Of a stretch of DNA of 64,000 nucleotides, positions 28,192-37,058 are shown piece by piece. The DNA is taken from the NCBI RefSeq assembly GCF_032027425.1, contig NZ_JAVSJA010000001.1, positions 4,538,001 through 4,602,000 on the forward strand, written 5' to 3'. Each line of letters opens with the position of its first letter. Position 1 is the first letter of the stretch. A model generated the notes under the pieces. The model ran no database searches. It was not told the DNA's origin and saw nothing but the letters and a program-made list of their open reading frames with translations. Source of the stretch: Microcystis wesenbergii NRERC-220. Lineage in GTDB: Bacteria; Cyanobacteriota; Cyanobacteriia; Cyanobacteriales; Microcystaceae. The position numbers and the translations under genes were made by a program.

Positions 28192-28428
28192 CCAAAGCGG
28201 ATCGGAGTATAAATGAACGGTTAAAGAATCTCGATCGCCAGGGATACCGGTAATACAACTACAAATTTGAGTACCATCATCTAATTCTACTTCACAGGCG
28301 TGACAGGAACCCATTAAACAGCCGGTAGGAATGTCAATTCCTGCTTTTTTCGCCACGTCTAATAATAGTTCTCCAGTTTCCGCTTCTATGATGATATCAT
28401 CGGGTAAAAAACGCACTGAAATAGTCAT
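28189..28428 (-). CDS. Small [2Fe-2S] plant-type ferredoxin-like protein
   Basis: A 79-aa ferredoxin fold with cysteine pattern CLMGSCHACEVELDDGTQIC followed by SC (C-x4-C-x2-C plus a later Cys) for a [2Fe-2S] cluster. Starts MTISVRFLPDDIIIEAETGE. 9 nt downstream of cobQ on the same strand, so probably cotranscribed; its electron partner is unknown. The C-terminal Trp-stop lies in the end of a MITE, so the original C-terminus may have changed. Confidence 0.85.
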   Translation of the reverse strand: MTISVRFLPDDIIIEAETGELLLDVAKKAGIDIPTGCLMGSCHACEVELDDGTQICSCITGIPGDRDSLTVHLYSDPLW

Positions 28429-28437
28429 AATTTCTCC

Positions 28438-29913
28438 TTACAAATGAGCAAAAATAGGTTTAATATTTAAATGTTCTTCCACTAAATTAGCCATATTATC
28501 TAGGGTTATTTCTCTTTGTTCACTATAGTTAGCAATTCTCGTCGGCAAAGATAATAAACTGCGACGCTGACGTAGATGATTTAGCCAAGTTCTTCGCCAA
28601 GAACCATTATCAAAGATACCATGTAAATAACAGCCCCAAATTGAGAGAGAATCACTGACAATTCCTAGACTAGCATCTTCCTCGAACATTTTTTGATAAC
28701 CTGATTCACTTTCCCATTGGCTTATTCCTTGGTGAATTTCGTATCCTGTTACTGGTAAACCAGCTTGGGGATAATTAGATAAAACCTGTCGTTGACGGGT
28801 AATTTTTTCGGCAGTAATTACCGTTTTTAAGGGCAGTAAATTTAAGCCAGCTGCCTCACTATCGGGACCTTCTCGATGGTCAGGATCCAGAATTAATCGC
28901 CCTAACATTTGCAACCCACCACAGATGCCAAAGATAATACCTCCCCTTTGGTGATAGGCTTGTAATTGATTAGCCATACCACTTTGATTAAGAGCAATTA
29001 AATCAGCAACAGTGGTTTTAGAGCCGGGGATAATTACCCCATCGGGATCACCTAAAGATTCCTGTAATTCTAGATAACGGACATTAACCGTTGCTTCACC
29101 ACAGAGAGGGTCAAAATCAGTAAAATTAGCGATATGAGGCAGACGAATGACACTGATATTTAGTTCAGCTTTGGGTTTTTGGGCGGGGCGATCGAGTAAA
29201 CTAAGAGAATCCTCGGCACTTAAAAAGATATCACTATAGGGAAGAACTCCTAACACAGGAATTTTGGTATAATCTTCTAGCCAAGTAATCCCCGAATCTA
29301 AGAGAGATTTTTGTCCACGAAATTTATTGATCACAATACCTTTAATTAAAGCTCTTTCCTCCGGCTCTAATAATTCTAACGTACCGACGACGTGAGCAAA
29401 AGCCCCCCCGCGATCAATATCCACCACTAAAATAGTAGCGGCATCGAGATATTTAGCCACCCGCATATTAGTTAAATCCCGATGTTTGAGATTTATTTCC
29501 GCCGGACTTCCCGCACCTTCACAGACAACTAGATCAAATTCTGCCGATAATTTAGCTAAAGATTCTTTAATTGCTTGCCAACCTTGCTCAAAATAATTCT
29601 GATAATAATCCGCTGCTGTGGTGACACCAACAGCCTGGCCTTTAATAATCACCTGAGAGGTCATATTTCCCTGGGGTTTTAATAAAATTGGGTTCATTTC
29701 TACCCGGGGAATTGTCCCCGCGGCCCATGCTTGTACCGCCTGAGCGTGACCCATTTCTCCCCCTCCGGCGGTAACATAGGCATTAAGGGCCATATTCTGA
29801 CCTTTAAAGGGTGTTACCTGCCAGCCTTTCCGGTTGAATAAACGACATAAAGCTGCAGTTAAAAAAGATTTACCCGCGTGGGAGGTTGTCCCCACTACCA
29901 TAATTGCTTTCAT
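28438..29913 (-). CDS. cobQ: Adenosylcobyric acid synthase (glutamine-hydrolysing)
   Basis: ATP-dependent amidation of four carboxyl groups of adenosylcobyrinate a,c-diamide in cobalamin synthesis. The 491-aa protein has the N-terminal P-loop-like GTTSHAGKSFLTAALCR (about residues 8-24), FKGQNMALNAYVT, and a class I-like glutamine amidotransferase domain with the nucleophile region IFGICGGLQMLG and the C-terminal His in GCYLHGIFDN. Full length. No cobalamin riboswitch is recognised upstream; a heptamer tract lies there instead. The ferredoxin gene follows closely. Confidence 0.97.
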   Translation of the reverse strand: MKAIMVVGTTSHAGKSFLTAALCRLFNRKGWQVTPFKGQNMALNAYVTAGGGEMGHAQAVQAWAAGTIPRVEMNPILLKPQGNMTSQVIIKGQAVGVTTAADYYQNYFEQGWQAIKESLAKLSAEFDLVVCEGAGSPAEINLKHRDLTNMRVAKYLDAATILVVDIDRGGAFAHVVGTLELLEPEERALIKGIVINKFRGQKSLLDSGITWLEDYTKIPVLGVLPYSDIFLSAEDSLSLLDRPAQKPKAELNISVIRLPHIANFTDFDPLCGEATVNVRYLELQESLGDPDGVIIPGSKTTVADLIALNQSGMANQLQAYHQRGGIIFGICGGLQMLGRLILDPDHREGPDSEAAGLNLLPLKTVITAEKITRQRQVLSNYPQAGLPVTGYEIHQGISQWESESGYQKMFEEDASLGIVSDSLSIWGCYLHGIFDNGSWRRTWLNHLRQRRSLLSLPTRIANYSEQREITLDNMANLVEEHLNIKPIFAHL

Positions 29914-29937
29914 CTAGTTTTTTTATTGAGTATTTTC

Positions 29938-30010
29938 AGTTAACTGATAACTGATAACTGATAACTGATAACTGATAACTGATAACTGATAACTGATAAC
30001 TGATAACTGA
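29938..30010. repeat. Tandem heptamer tract (unit GATAACT)
   Basis: About ten uninterrupted copies of CTGATAA/GATAACT (reverse complement of the tract after ahcY) lie between the cobQ start and the end of the next minus-strand gene. Prone to length change by slippage. Confidence 0.9.
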
Positions 30011-30022
30011 CTCCCAACAGCA

Positions 30023-30457
30023 TTAAAAAGAAAACCAACGTTGCAGAGTATTTAAAAATCTTTGCCAGAAAGTGGGTTGAGGGAAAAAGTCCCCTTGGGG
30101 TTGCCATTTTTCTATTAATTTTCTCCCCAAAGGAGTGAGACGAAAACTATCGGTTATCCCCTGTCCATCTACTTCGCGCCGCAAAATTCCCACTTTAATC
30201 AACCAGAGAAGATAGCTTTCCGCTGCTGCTTCCGTCAGCAGTCTGGAAGTATAACCTTTCTCTAAACCCCCAGCACCCGGAATGCTTAAAAGTGATACAC
30301 TTTGCTCCAGCATAGCCGCAAATAAGGTGAGACGGAAAGGAGAACAACAGAGGGCGCGTTCGGCCCTAGTGATGGTAGCATCAGGATAATTGATGGCGGT
30401 AACGGTGGGAGTCGATAGGCTCATAGATTCCAGTCGTTTAGCTATTGATAAACTCAT
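30023..30457 (-). CDS. Conserved cyanobacterial protein, Npun_F0494-like
   Basis: A 144-aa soluble protein; conserved blocks are RAERALCCSPFRLTLFAAML, YTSRLLTEAAAESYLLWLIK, VGILRREVDGQGITDSFRLT and PLGRKLIEKWQPQ. I recall this as the family named Npun_F0494 in cyanobacterial genomes; function unknown. The middle resembles a winged-helix (helices then the RREVDGQG turn), so DNA or protein binding is possible, by inference. Separated from cobQ by the heptamer tract. Confidence 0.75.
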   Translation of the reverse strand: MSLSIAKRLESMSLSTPTVTAINYPDATITRAERALCCSPFRLTLFAAMLEQSVSLLSIPGAGGLEKGYTSRLLTEAAAESYLLWLIKVGILRREVDGQGITDSFRLTPLGRKLIEKWQPQGDFFPQPTFWQRFLNTLQRWFSF

Positions 30458-30539
30458 TGTTACATTAATTCTGTCTCAACCCCTGTTAACCCCAATCATC
30501 GATAAAATAGGGATGAAGTGTTAAGTAGCTTGAGTGTTT

Positions 30540-30842
30540 ATGCAGTCTCCCGAACCGTTCGATACTAAATATGCCCCAGAGGAAGTGGAAGTGGAAATCG
30601 AAACCGACGATTTTCCCCCCCTTGATACCCCGGTTAGTTTCGCTGCCACCCTCGAAAAAGTGAAAACTTGGTACGGCAGCCTGTCCACACCGGCACAGGT
30701 AGTCGTGGCAGTGGCGGGGGTTTTTGTGGCTCTTTCGATTTTAACGGCGATTTTACGGCTAGTTAGCGCAGTTTTAAGTGCTTTAATCCTTGCCGCTATC
30801 GTTTATCTTATCTATCGTTACATCCTCAAACCGAGAGTTTAG
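30540..30842 (+). CDS. Small single-pass membrane protein
   Basis: A 100-aa protein from the ATG at 30540 (a GTG at 30534 would add two residues). An acidic N-terminus (EEVEVEIETDD) is followed by a membrane region from about residue 52 (VVVAVAGVFVALSILTAILR) and a second hydrophobic stretch AVLSALILAAIVYLIYRY. Two helices, cytoplasmic N-terminus, basic tail. Conserved in cyanobacteria as far as I recall; function unknown. Confidence 0.7.
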   Translation: MQSPEPFDTKYAPEEVEVEIETDDFPPLDTPVSFAATLEKVKTWYGSLSTPAQVVVAVAGVFVALSILTAILRLVSAVLSALILAAIVYLIYRYILKPRV

Positions 30843-30897
30843 TCGGCTATGCACATTTTCTGTTCAATGTCAAGAGTTTAGTTGATAAAAAAAATTT

Positions 30898-31353
30898 ATG
30901 GAAGAAGCGGACACCAGAGATATCTTGGGGGAAAATGTGGCTAAGTTGGGACTGGCCCAGATCCAGCGTCATCTATTTCTCTGCTGCGATCAGACTAAGC
31001 CAAAATGCTGTGACAAGGAAGAAGGGTTAGAAGTGTGGGATTATTTAAAGAAGCGGTTAAGGGAATTAGAACTCGATCGCCCTAGGGCGGACCGTCCGGG
31101 CTGTATTTTTCGCACTAAAGCCAACTGTTTGCGGGTTTGTAGCCAAGGCCCGATTTTATTAGTGTACCCGGAAGGAGTCTGGTATCGAAGGGTCAATAAG
31201 GAAGCGATCGAAAGAATTATCCAAGAACACCTAATCGGTAATCAAATCGTCACCGAATATGCTTTTCTTCGCCACGATTTACCGGCAATTTCTCGGAACT
31301 GTCCAGGAGGAGAACCCGAAACAATAGAGGAAAACAGCGTTAAAACTAACTGA
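30898..31353 (+). CDS. (2Fe-2S) thioredoxin-like ferredoxin
   Basis: A 151-aa protein. HLFLCCDQTKPKCC and, about 60 residues later, CIFRTKANCLRVC with GPILLVYPEGVWYRRV are the signature of thioredoxin-fold [2Fe-2S] ferredoxins (four cluster cysteines). Cytoplasmic electron carrier; partner unknown. It is upstream of the response regulator on the same strand but separated by a repeat fragment containing AACTACACATATCTAACTACC. Confidence 0.85.
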   Translation: MEEADTRDILGENVAKLGLAQIQRHLFLCCDQTKPKCCDKEEGLEVWDYLKKRLRELELDRPRADRPGCIFRTKANCLRVCSQGPILLVYPEGVWYRRVNKEAIERIIQEHLIGNQIVTEYAFLRHDLPAISRNCPGGEPETIEENSVKTN

Positions 31354-31452
31354 AACACAATTAACTACACATATCTAACTACCTGTTGCATGAGTGCCTG
31401 TCGATCCTTTGTCCGTCTCCATTCCCCCAACCCTGCAGCCCGGAAAATACCC

Positions 31453-32136
31453 ATGAAAGAGACCAACAAAGACAATAAACAACTTTTATTAATCGACGAT
31501 GACCCGAATTTAATACTTTTGGTAAAAGATTATCTAGAGTTTCGTGGTTATAGGGTGACAACCGCAGAAAACGGTCGGGAGGCCCTAGAAATCCTCGAAC
31601 GCGGGGCAAATACTGCCAAGGCAAGGGAAATGCCCGATATGATTATCTGTGATCTGATCATGCCGGAAATGGACGGTTATGCCTTCCTCGAAAAAATTCG
31701 TCAGGACAGTCGTTTTAGTGGCCTTCCCGTGATTTTTCTCTCCCCTAAGGATCAAAGTCAGGACAAGGTAACAGGTTTAACCGCCGGGGCCGATTTTTAT
31801 ATGGTCAAACCCTTTGAACCGGAAGAATTAGTGGCCCTGGTGGAGTCTTCCCTCACACAAGCGGGCCGGTTGCTGAAACGCAGCACCCGCATCCATTCCG
31901 AGGATGTCACCCCTGTTCAAGTCCCGGGTAATGTGGAATTAACCCCAACGGAGTTAAAAGTAGTACAATTGGTCGCACAAGGACTGGCTAATCGGGAAAT
32001 CGCCGCAAAACTCAATGTTAGTCAACGGACAATCGAAAGCCATGTGTCGAATATGCTCCATAAAACTGGTCTTCATAATCGCACGGAATTGACCCAGTGG
32101 GCGATCGAAAGTAATATCATTTTTCTCTATTCCTAG
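31453..32136 (+). CDS. LuxR/NarL-type response regulator
   Basis: A 227-aa regulator from ATG 31453; a further-upstream ATG (31390) comes from a repeat sequence (GCATGAGTGCCT) and is unlikely. Receiver domain: acidic pocket LLIDDDPNLILL, phospho-acceptor in MIICDLIMPEMDGYAF, Lys in FYMVKPFEPEEL. C-terminal HTH of the LuxR type: LTPTELKVVQLVAQGLANRE and NVSQRTIESHVSNMLHKTGL. Similar to the Ycf29-like regulators of cyanobacteria and plastids; which kinase feeds it is unknown. Confidence 0.9.
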   Translation: MKETNKDNKQLLLIDDDPNLILLVKDYLEFRGYRVTTAENGREALEILERGANTAKAREMPDMIICDLIMPEMDGYAFLEKIRQDSRFSGLPVIFLSPKDQSQDKVTGLTAGADFYMVKPFEPEELVALVESSLTQAGRLLKRSTRIHSEDVTPVQVPGNVELTPTELKVVQLVAQGLANREIAAKLNVSQRTIESHVSNMLHKTGLHNRTELTQWAIESNIIFLYS

Positions 32137-32224
32137 CAGGTATCCTAGACTAAATCCTGTTCAAGAAGAGTGGGGAGTGGGGAGAAGAGGGCTAAGGGTA
32201 ATTAACCAACCTACCATCTAAAGA

Positions 32225-32887
32225 TTACATTCTTTTTCTTAAACCAACACCCGCTAAACCAAAGGCTAACAAAGCAAGCAAGGAAGAGGATTCAGGAACA
32301 GATTGAAGCTGAGGAGGTTGATCAGGAGTTCTATTAAATTGAACCTCAGAGAAGCCAGTACCATTAGTAGAACCCCAGTTACTAGCAACAACAAACCGGA
32401 CAAAAGAGGCTGTAACCGGAGAAGAAAAGCTGAACGTCTCTGGATTTACAGCAGCAGAACTAGTTGCGGCGATAGCAAACTGAGTAGGAGCACCCGCTAT
32501 AGTCGTGAAAGTTGTCCCATTGGTGGAGGATTGAACAGTCACGCCCTTAATTCCGATAGTCCTCTGTCCGTTAAAGTTCCAGAAGCTAAAACCAGCCAGA
32601 CTATAGCTGCCATTGAGATTGAAAGTGATATTACCAGTGAGCGCAGTTCCAAACCAAGCATTAGTCACAGTTGCCGCAGCATGAGATCCTGTCAGACTTG
32701 GTGTATTACTGGGCAACCCGGCACCATTGACGGTATTGGCTATGTTAGTAGAGAAAGCACTACCCATATTTGTTGAGGCAGTGATGTTAGGAATCAGGGC
32801 GGCTTGGGCGTTTTCTGCCACACCCAACATTAACCCTAAACTGGCAGTGGATAAAACAATCGGTGCGATGGCGACTTTCATTGGCAA
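32225..32887 (-). CDS. PEP-CTERM exported protein with discoidin-like domain
   Basis: A 220-aa secreted protein. Signal peptide MPMKVAIAPIVLSTASLGLM ending AENAQA. The central part has a discoidin/F5-8 type C-like pattern: YSLAGFSFWNFNGQR, GIKGVTVQSSTNGTTF and ASFVRFVVASNWGST. The C-terminus is a PEP-CTERM sorting tag: VPESSSLLALLAFGLAGVGL then RKRM. An exosortase-like system would anchor or release it in the extracellular matrix. Carbohydrate binding is inferred. Confidence 0.85.
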   Translation of the reverse strand: MPMKVAIAPIVLSTASLGLMLGVAENAQAALIPNITASTNMGSAFSTNIANTVNGAGLPSNTPSLTGSHAAATVTNAWFGTALTGNITFNLNGSYSLAGFSFWNFNGQRTIGIKGVTVQSSTNGTTFTTIAGAPTQFAIAATSSAAVNPETFSFSSPVTASFVRFVVASNWGSTNGTGFSEVQFNRTPDQPPQLQSVPESSSLLALLAFGLAGVGLRKRM

Positions 32888-33233
32888 ACTTGCCTCTTTT
32901 GTAAAGTTAAGTTAAGTAAAGTTAAATAGATGTTTTACATCTTTACCAATCTTATTTTTTTTTTTTTTAATTTCTGCTATTTATGATACAGTTTTTTTGC
33001 GTTTTTATGGTTAAGAAGTCAGGTTTATTCCCTCAATATCAGAAAAAAAAGAGCCTCTCTTGGCTCTTGGCTGAAAAATGTTCACAATGTCACATTATGG
33101 GCGCAAGCAGTTCGATAAACTCACTGACCACTTTGCGCCCCTACATTGCAGCTGCTGTGATTGGTAGAGACGTATAATACTAAATCCGTTGAGTATAGGC
33201 TACATATGCAGTGGAATATAGCTAGGTCATAGG

Positions 33234-33263
33234 TGTAGGGCTAATTCATGAATTAGCCCTACA
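33234..33263. repeat. 30-nt perfect palindrome (copy A)
   Basis: Half-site TGTAGGGCTAATTCA followed by its exact complement. Two other perfect 30-nt palindromes with the same TAGGG...ATTCA design occur at 51577 and 58715. Copy A is 3 bp away from the 103-bp MITE at 33267. Confidence 0.9.
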
Positions 33264-33266
33264 ATG

Positions 33267-33369
33267 GGCGTTGTCAAATGGGAACTGAAATTACTTTGAC
33301 TTGCCCTGAGCTACGTCGAAGGGCAGCAAGGATTGCATGGCATCTTTCCTATTCTGATCTGACAACGCC
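33267..33369. mobile_element. 103-bp MITE-like element
   Basis: Terminal repeats GGCGTTGTCA (33267-33276) and TGACAACGCC (33360-33369), perfect over 10 bp. The interior has a TGCCCTGAGCTACGTCGAAGGGCA-like hairpin, the same word family found inside the PP2C gene. Confidence 0.7.
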
Positions 33370-33383
33370 GTAAAATCGGTCAA

Positions 33384-33569
33384 CTAGAAATGACGGGAAA
33401 CGATTTTTTCGATGGTTGCTTGGGTATCCTGCAGCAGTTTCTCGCGACTATCTCTAGTATTAGTCAGACTAGGCACAAGATTACGAGCTTGTAAAGCCAT
33501 GTGAAGCTGTAGTTGAGCTACATACTCGCGGATATCTTCACGGGTTTCCGATTGGTGAGGATGAAACAT
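33384..33569 (-). CDS. Small hypothetical protein, 61 aa
   Basis: Highly charged, helical peptide MFHPHQSETREDIREYVAQL ... SREKLLQDTQATIEKIVSRHF. Composition and absence of repeat words suggest real coding sequence. Family not recognised. Between the MITE and a gene remnant of opposite strand, so it may itself be a leftover. Confidence 0.45.
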   Translation of the reverse strand: MFHPHQSETREDIREYVAQLQLHMALQARNLVPSLTNTRDSREKLLQDTQATIEKIVSRHF

Positions 33570-33610
33570 AGAGAAACTGGAAGGGTCGTCTAGCTGATGG
33601 TGTCTTGTCG

Positions 33611-33769
33611 ATAACTCCTCTACAAGTTATCACAAGAGCTTGGGTTCCAGTCAAGGGTCGGCTCCAACTCTACACATTTCTCAACAAAACTTATAACAGT
33701 TATCTTAATGGTGAGGTACAAAGTTTTGCTTTTGGGGAGCCGATCGCCGGTCGTCGATACCAAATTTAG
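33611..33769 (+). pseudogene. Possible gene remnant (unrecognised)
   Basis: Frame reading ITPLQVITRAWVPVKGRLQL ... TFLNKTYNSYLNGEV ... FAFGEPIAGRRYQI then TAG. No start, upstream TAG in frame about 30 nt earlier. The amino-acid pattern looks genuine but no family is recognised. Confidence 0.25.
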
Positions 33770-33835
33770 GTTACACTTCCTCTTGATGGGAAAGGCTGTA
33801 TCTTGAGAAAATAATTAGGCTAAATAGAACCGAAT

Positions 33836-34690
33836 TTAGGGGGTATTTTCTGGAAAAGAATCACTATAATTAAATAAAAATGGTACGCTATTTTTTCCCG
33901 CTCCATCCATGACTAAAACCCGGGGCATTTGCGCCCCACCTTCGCGCCAAGCTTCGATCGCTTCTTTCTGTAAAACTAATCCTCCCCCCTGTTCTTTTAA
34001 AGTTTCTGCTAATAGTCTTTGTGCCTCAGCTTTCCCTTTAGCGCGATTAACTTCTGCTTGGGCCTGTTGTTCCGCTTCTTGGGTGATATAAACGGCTCTT
34101 TGGGCCCGTTGTTCCGCGATTTGTTTATCTTCGACGGCCCGAGCGAATTCTGGAGAAAAATTCAAATCTACTACACTGGTATCTAAAACTAGAATACCAT
34201 ACTTTTCTAACCGAGTCGATAGGGCATTATCAAAGTCTTCTTTTAACTCACTGCGTCGAGTAATTGCCTCCTCTACGGTTCTTTTAGCGGCGGCAATTTT
34301 AAAGGATTCTTGGGTTTGAGGGGCGATAATTTTAGCGACAATATTTTGGAGGGTGCCTTGGGTTCTTCTAATTGCCACTACCTGGGTCGGATCGAGACGA
34401 AAATTAATCGCAAAACTAGCGGATAAATCCTGTAAATCTTTAGTGGAACTTTGGGCGGGAACTTCAAATTTTTGCACCGTAACATCGTAGATATCGACAC
34501 TAGAAACAAAGGGAGGTTTAAAGTGCAATCCCTCCAATAAAACCCCGTCCTTAGCCTTTCCTAAAACACTTAAAACTCCCGCTTGTCCGGGGGTGATAAT
34601 CACATAGGCATTAAAGGCCGCTAAAATGACAATAGTGGCCAATAATCCCCCAATCAGGGAAAGTAAATTAATAGCATCTTTCTGGTTCAC
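33836..34690 (-). CDS. Prohibitin/SPFH-domain membrane protein
   Basis: A 284-aa protein with an N-terminal membrane anchor (GGLLATIVILAAFNAYVII), then the SPFH domain (TPGQAGVLSVLGKAKDGVLL; AINFRLDPTQVVAIRRTQGT) and a coiled-coil helix region rich in Ala/Glu/Arg (AVEDKQIAEQRAQRA and QAQAEVNRAKGKAEA). It forms ring- or chain-like assemblies in the membrane; role in quality control inferred from family. Starts 3 nt after the EVE gene stop, so cotranscribed. Confidence 0.93.
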   Translation of the reverse strand: MNQKDAINLLSLIGGLLATIVILAAFNAYVIITPGQAGVLSVLGKAKDGVLLEGLHFKPPFVSSVDIYDVTVQKFEVPAQSSTKDLQDLSASFAINFRLDPTQVVAIRRTQGTLQNIVAKIIAPQTQESFKIAAAKRTVEEAITRRSELKEDFDNALSTRLEKYGILVLDTSVVDLNFSPEFARAVEDKQIAEQRAQRAVYITQEAEQQAQAEVNRAKGKAEAQRLLAETLKEQGGGLVLQKEAIEAWREGGAQMPRVLVMDGAGKNSVPFLFNYSDSFPENTP

Positions 34691-34693
34691 AGT

Positions 34694-35167
34694 TTATACT
34701 CCTTGACGAGCGACTAAAGCGAGAATTTTTGTTGCGATCACTTGATTGACAGGCATCACTGACAGACGATTTCCTGTCCTTACTAATAATAATTCATCGG
34801 CGGTAAAATTTTGTTTTAAAATTCCTAGGGGCAGCAGTTGGGGAAAAAGGCGATCGAACTCAACTTTAACCGTCCACCAGCGCGGGCAATCCGGGGAGGA
34901 TTTAGAATCATAGTAGGGACTATCGGGATCGAATTGTGTGGGATCGATCCTATCGGTTTGCACTACTCGCATTAAGCCGACAATCCCCGGCGGGGTCGTA
35001 TTAGAATGATAAAAAAAGGCCAAATCTCCCCGTTTCATCTGACGGAGAAAATTGCGGGCCTGATAATTTCGCACCCCCTCCCAAATAGTTTGACCATCTT
35101 TTTTTAAATCCTCGATACTATAGACATCGGGTTCCGATTTCATTAACCAATAATTTAAATTCATCAT
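34694..35167 (-). CDS. EVE-domain protein
   Basis: A 157-aa PUA-like EVE protein: NYWLMKSEPDVYSIEDLKK, WEGVRNYQARNFLRQMKRGD, LAFFYHSN and later WTVKVEFDRL are typical. EVE proteins bind modified bases; many act on methylated or hypermodified nucleic acid. It is followed after 3 nt by the prohibitin gene. Starts at MMNLNYW; the second Met is an equally good start. Confidence 0.93.
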   Translation of the reverse strand: MMNLNYWLMKSEPDVYSIEDLKKDGQTIWEGVRNYQARNFLRQMKRGDLAFFYHSNTTPPGIVGLMRVVQTDRIDPTQFDPDSPYYDSKSSPDCPRWWTVKVEFDRLFPQLLPLGILKQNFTADELLLVRTGNRLSVMPVNQVIATKILALVARQGV

Positions 35168-35487
35168 TTATAGTTGTGATTAATTCAAATAAGCTCAAAA
35201 ATATTTTTAGCCGTTCCTGTCAGCCTTGTTACCATAATGTTAAATATAATTCACTTTGGCTGCTTTTGTAGTTCTACTCAAACAATTATTGGGGAGAATG
35301 TATCTAAAAATACTTTTGTTAGCGGCAATTTTTAAGGACTATGAGCGTTCAAGTCTAGCTATTCTTGGCAACCGTCAGTTTTTCCCTATGGCTAAAAATA
35401 ATTTATTCTCGATTATTAAATCGATCAAATAAGCTGTAAAATAAGATACATTGCTCTAAAAATCTCTAGCCAATCCATAGATTATCG
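35168..35487. other. Divergent intergenic region
   Basis: 320 nt between the EVE gene and the sensor kinase. AT-rich, presumably holds promoters of both genes; no further structure stands out. Confidence 0.5.
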
Positions 35488-36837
35488 GTGTTCCAAGCCA
35501 CTCGCCGCCGTTTAGCCTTATGGTACACTGCCGTCACTGCCATACTACTGCTTTTTCTCGCTACGGGAATGTATTTTTATGTGCGCCATACCCTAGTGGA
35601 TCGCATTGATGATACCCTCAAACACATCATTGAGGTGGTAAATCGTTCCCTCGTGATCGAATCGATTCCCCCAGATCAAGGACGTTATCGCGTCGATCCC
35701 CTCGCAAGTTTTCCCAGTCAGGGTAAATCTGTGGAGGACGATCATATAGATTTGGAATGGTTTGATCCCCAAGGTAATCTACTTTGGTCAACTTTGGCTG
35801 AATCCTTAGATATTCCCCTCCATCCCCACCGTCAAGGGGAAACTATTCGCTTATCCGATAATCGTCTGCTGCGACAAGTAACCGAAAGGGTGGAAATCGG
35901 TCATTATGTTTTGGGATATCTGCGGGTAAGTCATCCTTGGTTTGAGGTGACAAAACCGATTAGACAGCTATTATGGGATTTAATCGCCGGAATTTGCCTG
36001 ATGATTGCCAGTGTCGCCTGGATTGGTTGGTTTTTGTCCGGTTTAGCCATTCAACCGGTAAAAGAGTCCTATCAGAGTTTAAAACAATTTACCGCCGATG
36101 CTTCCCATGAATTACGCAATCCGATCGCCACTATCCAAACTAACGTGCAAATGGCGATCGCTTATCCCCAAACTCGTCATCAACGCTTGCAAGTGATCGA
36201 TCGTTTAACGGAAAGATTGGGCAATTTAGTCAATGATCTGCTCTTTTTAGCCCGTTCTGATAGTGGCATCGTCCAACCGATCGAGCAAGCTGTACCTTTG
36301 GATGCTTTATTGATGGAAGTGGTGGAAGAACAGCGTTTAATCGCCGATAAGCAGGGAATTTCCCTCTCTTTGTCGATTGTGGAACCGAATCAAGAGGATT
36401 TTTCCTACAGCGATGAAATGTTTACTATGGAGGGAGATTGGGATCAATTAGCCCGTTTATTCACAAATTTAATCTCTAATGCCCTAAAACACGCTTTTTT
36501 GCCAGAATCTGAGCCTAAAAATGTGGCAGTGGAATTGGAGAAAAGTAAACGCGATCGACAATCGGTGTTACTGGTACGCGTCAAAGATAACGGAATCGGG
36601 ATTCCCGAGGCTGCTTTGTCCCATATTTTCGATCGCTTTTATCGTCTCGATCCCGCGCGACAAAATTCCGCCACTTCCGGGGGAACAGGATTAGGATTAG
36701 CGATCGCTTTAGCGATTACCCTCAGTCATCATGGACAAATTAGCGTCGAAAGTCAGATCGATCGAGGAACAATCTTCACCGTCAGCTTACCGAAAAGCCA
36801 TCAACGGGAGAAAAAAACCGAAAAGTCAGAAGCTTGA
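35488..36837 (+). CDS. Membrane sensor histidine kinase
   Basis: A 449-aa two-component sensor. N-terminal TM helix (WYTAVTAILLLFLATGMYFY) and a second at about 158-180 (LLWDLIAGICLMIASVAWIG) bracket an extracytoplasmic sensor of about 130 residues. H-box FTADASHELRNPIATIQTN, N-box ARLFTNLISNALKHA, G-boxes VKDNGIGIPEAA and SGGTGLGLAIA. GTG start. Resembles the RppB/NrsS group, but no response regulator is adjacent, so its signal and partner are open. Confidence 0.9.
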   Translation: MFQATRRRLALWYTAVTAILLLFLATGMYFYVRHTLVDRIDDTLKHIIEVVNRSLVIESIPPDQGRYRVDPLASFPSQGKSVEDDHIDLEWFDPQGNLLWSTLAESLDIPLHPHRQGETIRLSDNRLLRQVTERVEIGHYVLGYLRVSHPWFEVTKPIRQLLWDLIAGICLMIASVAWIGWFLSGLAIQPVKESYQSLKQFTADASHELRNPIATIQTNVQMAIAYPQTRHQRLQVIDRLTERLGNLVNDLLFLARSDSGIVQPIEQAVPLDALLMEVVEEQRLIADKQGISLSLSIVEPNQEDFSYSDEMFTMEGDWDQLARLFTNLISNALKHAFLPESEPKNVAVELEKSKRDRQSVLLVRVKDNGIGIPEAALSHIFDRFYRLDPARQNSATSGGTGLGLAIALAITLSHHGQISVESQIDRGTIFTVSLPKSHQREKKTEKSEA

Positions 36838-36855
36838 CACTTCTGACCTTTTTTT
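36825..36855 (+). terminator. Intrinsic terminator overlapping the kinase stop
   Basis: GTCAGAAG (36825-36832) and CTTCTGAC (36840-36847) pair perfectly, followed by C and seven Ts. The kinase TGA is in the loop. It ends 2 nt before the 3' end of the convergent tRNA-Glu, so it also insulates that gene. Confidence 0.85.
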
Positions 36856-36857
36856 CA

Positions 36858-36930
36858 TACCCCCAAGGGAATTCGAATCCCTGTCGCCTCCGTGAAAGGG
36901 AGGTGTCCTAGGCCACTAGACGATGGGGGC
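36858..36930 (-). tRNA. tRNA-Glu (UUC)
   Basis: 73 nt on the minus strand. Acceptor GCCCCCA pairs with TGGGGGT, D-stem region TCGTCTAGTGGCCTAGGACA, anticodon arm CCTCCCTTTCACGGAGG with anticodon TTC, T-arm AGGGATTCGAATTCCCT. The last base A is discriminator and CCA is not encoded. In cyanobacteria this tRNA also feeds tetrapyrrole synthesis through glutamyl-tRNA reductase. Confidence 0.97.
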
Positions 36931-37058
36931 GTGGATTTCAGACCTTTTTAAATATAACAATAATCTTTCCGGGAGTCAAGGGTTTTGGCAAAAAATTTTT
37001 TTTATCCCGCCCTTGCACAATAGGATAGTGTAATTGAAGATGTTATCGCCCAAAATCC

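Larger units (their letters stand above)
32888..33383. other. Repeat-dense intergenic region
   Basis: No gene recognised. It contains a poly-T tract near 32960, a GAGCCTCTCTTGGCTC hairpin (33050), GGGCGCAAG/CTTTGCGCCC pairing (33098-33142), the 30-nt palindrome at 33234 and the 103-bp MITE at 33267. Confidence 0.6.

Noticed and set aside
28439-29999. Cobalamin riboswitch before cobQ
   Set aside because: No B12-box-like segment was recognised in the short upstream spacer, which is mostly heptamer repeat.
29938-30010. Possible CRISPR array
   Set aside because: The unit is an uninterrupted 7-bp tandem with no spacers, and no cas genes are in the window.
31390-31452. Upstream start of the response regulator
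   Set aside because: The ATG is part of a GCATGAGTGCC repeat also found near 56.6 kb; the receiver domain starts naturally after 31453.
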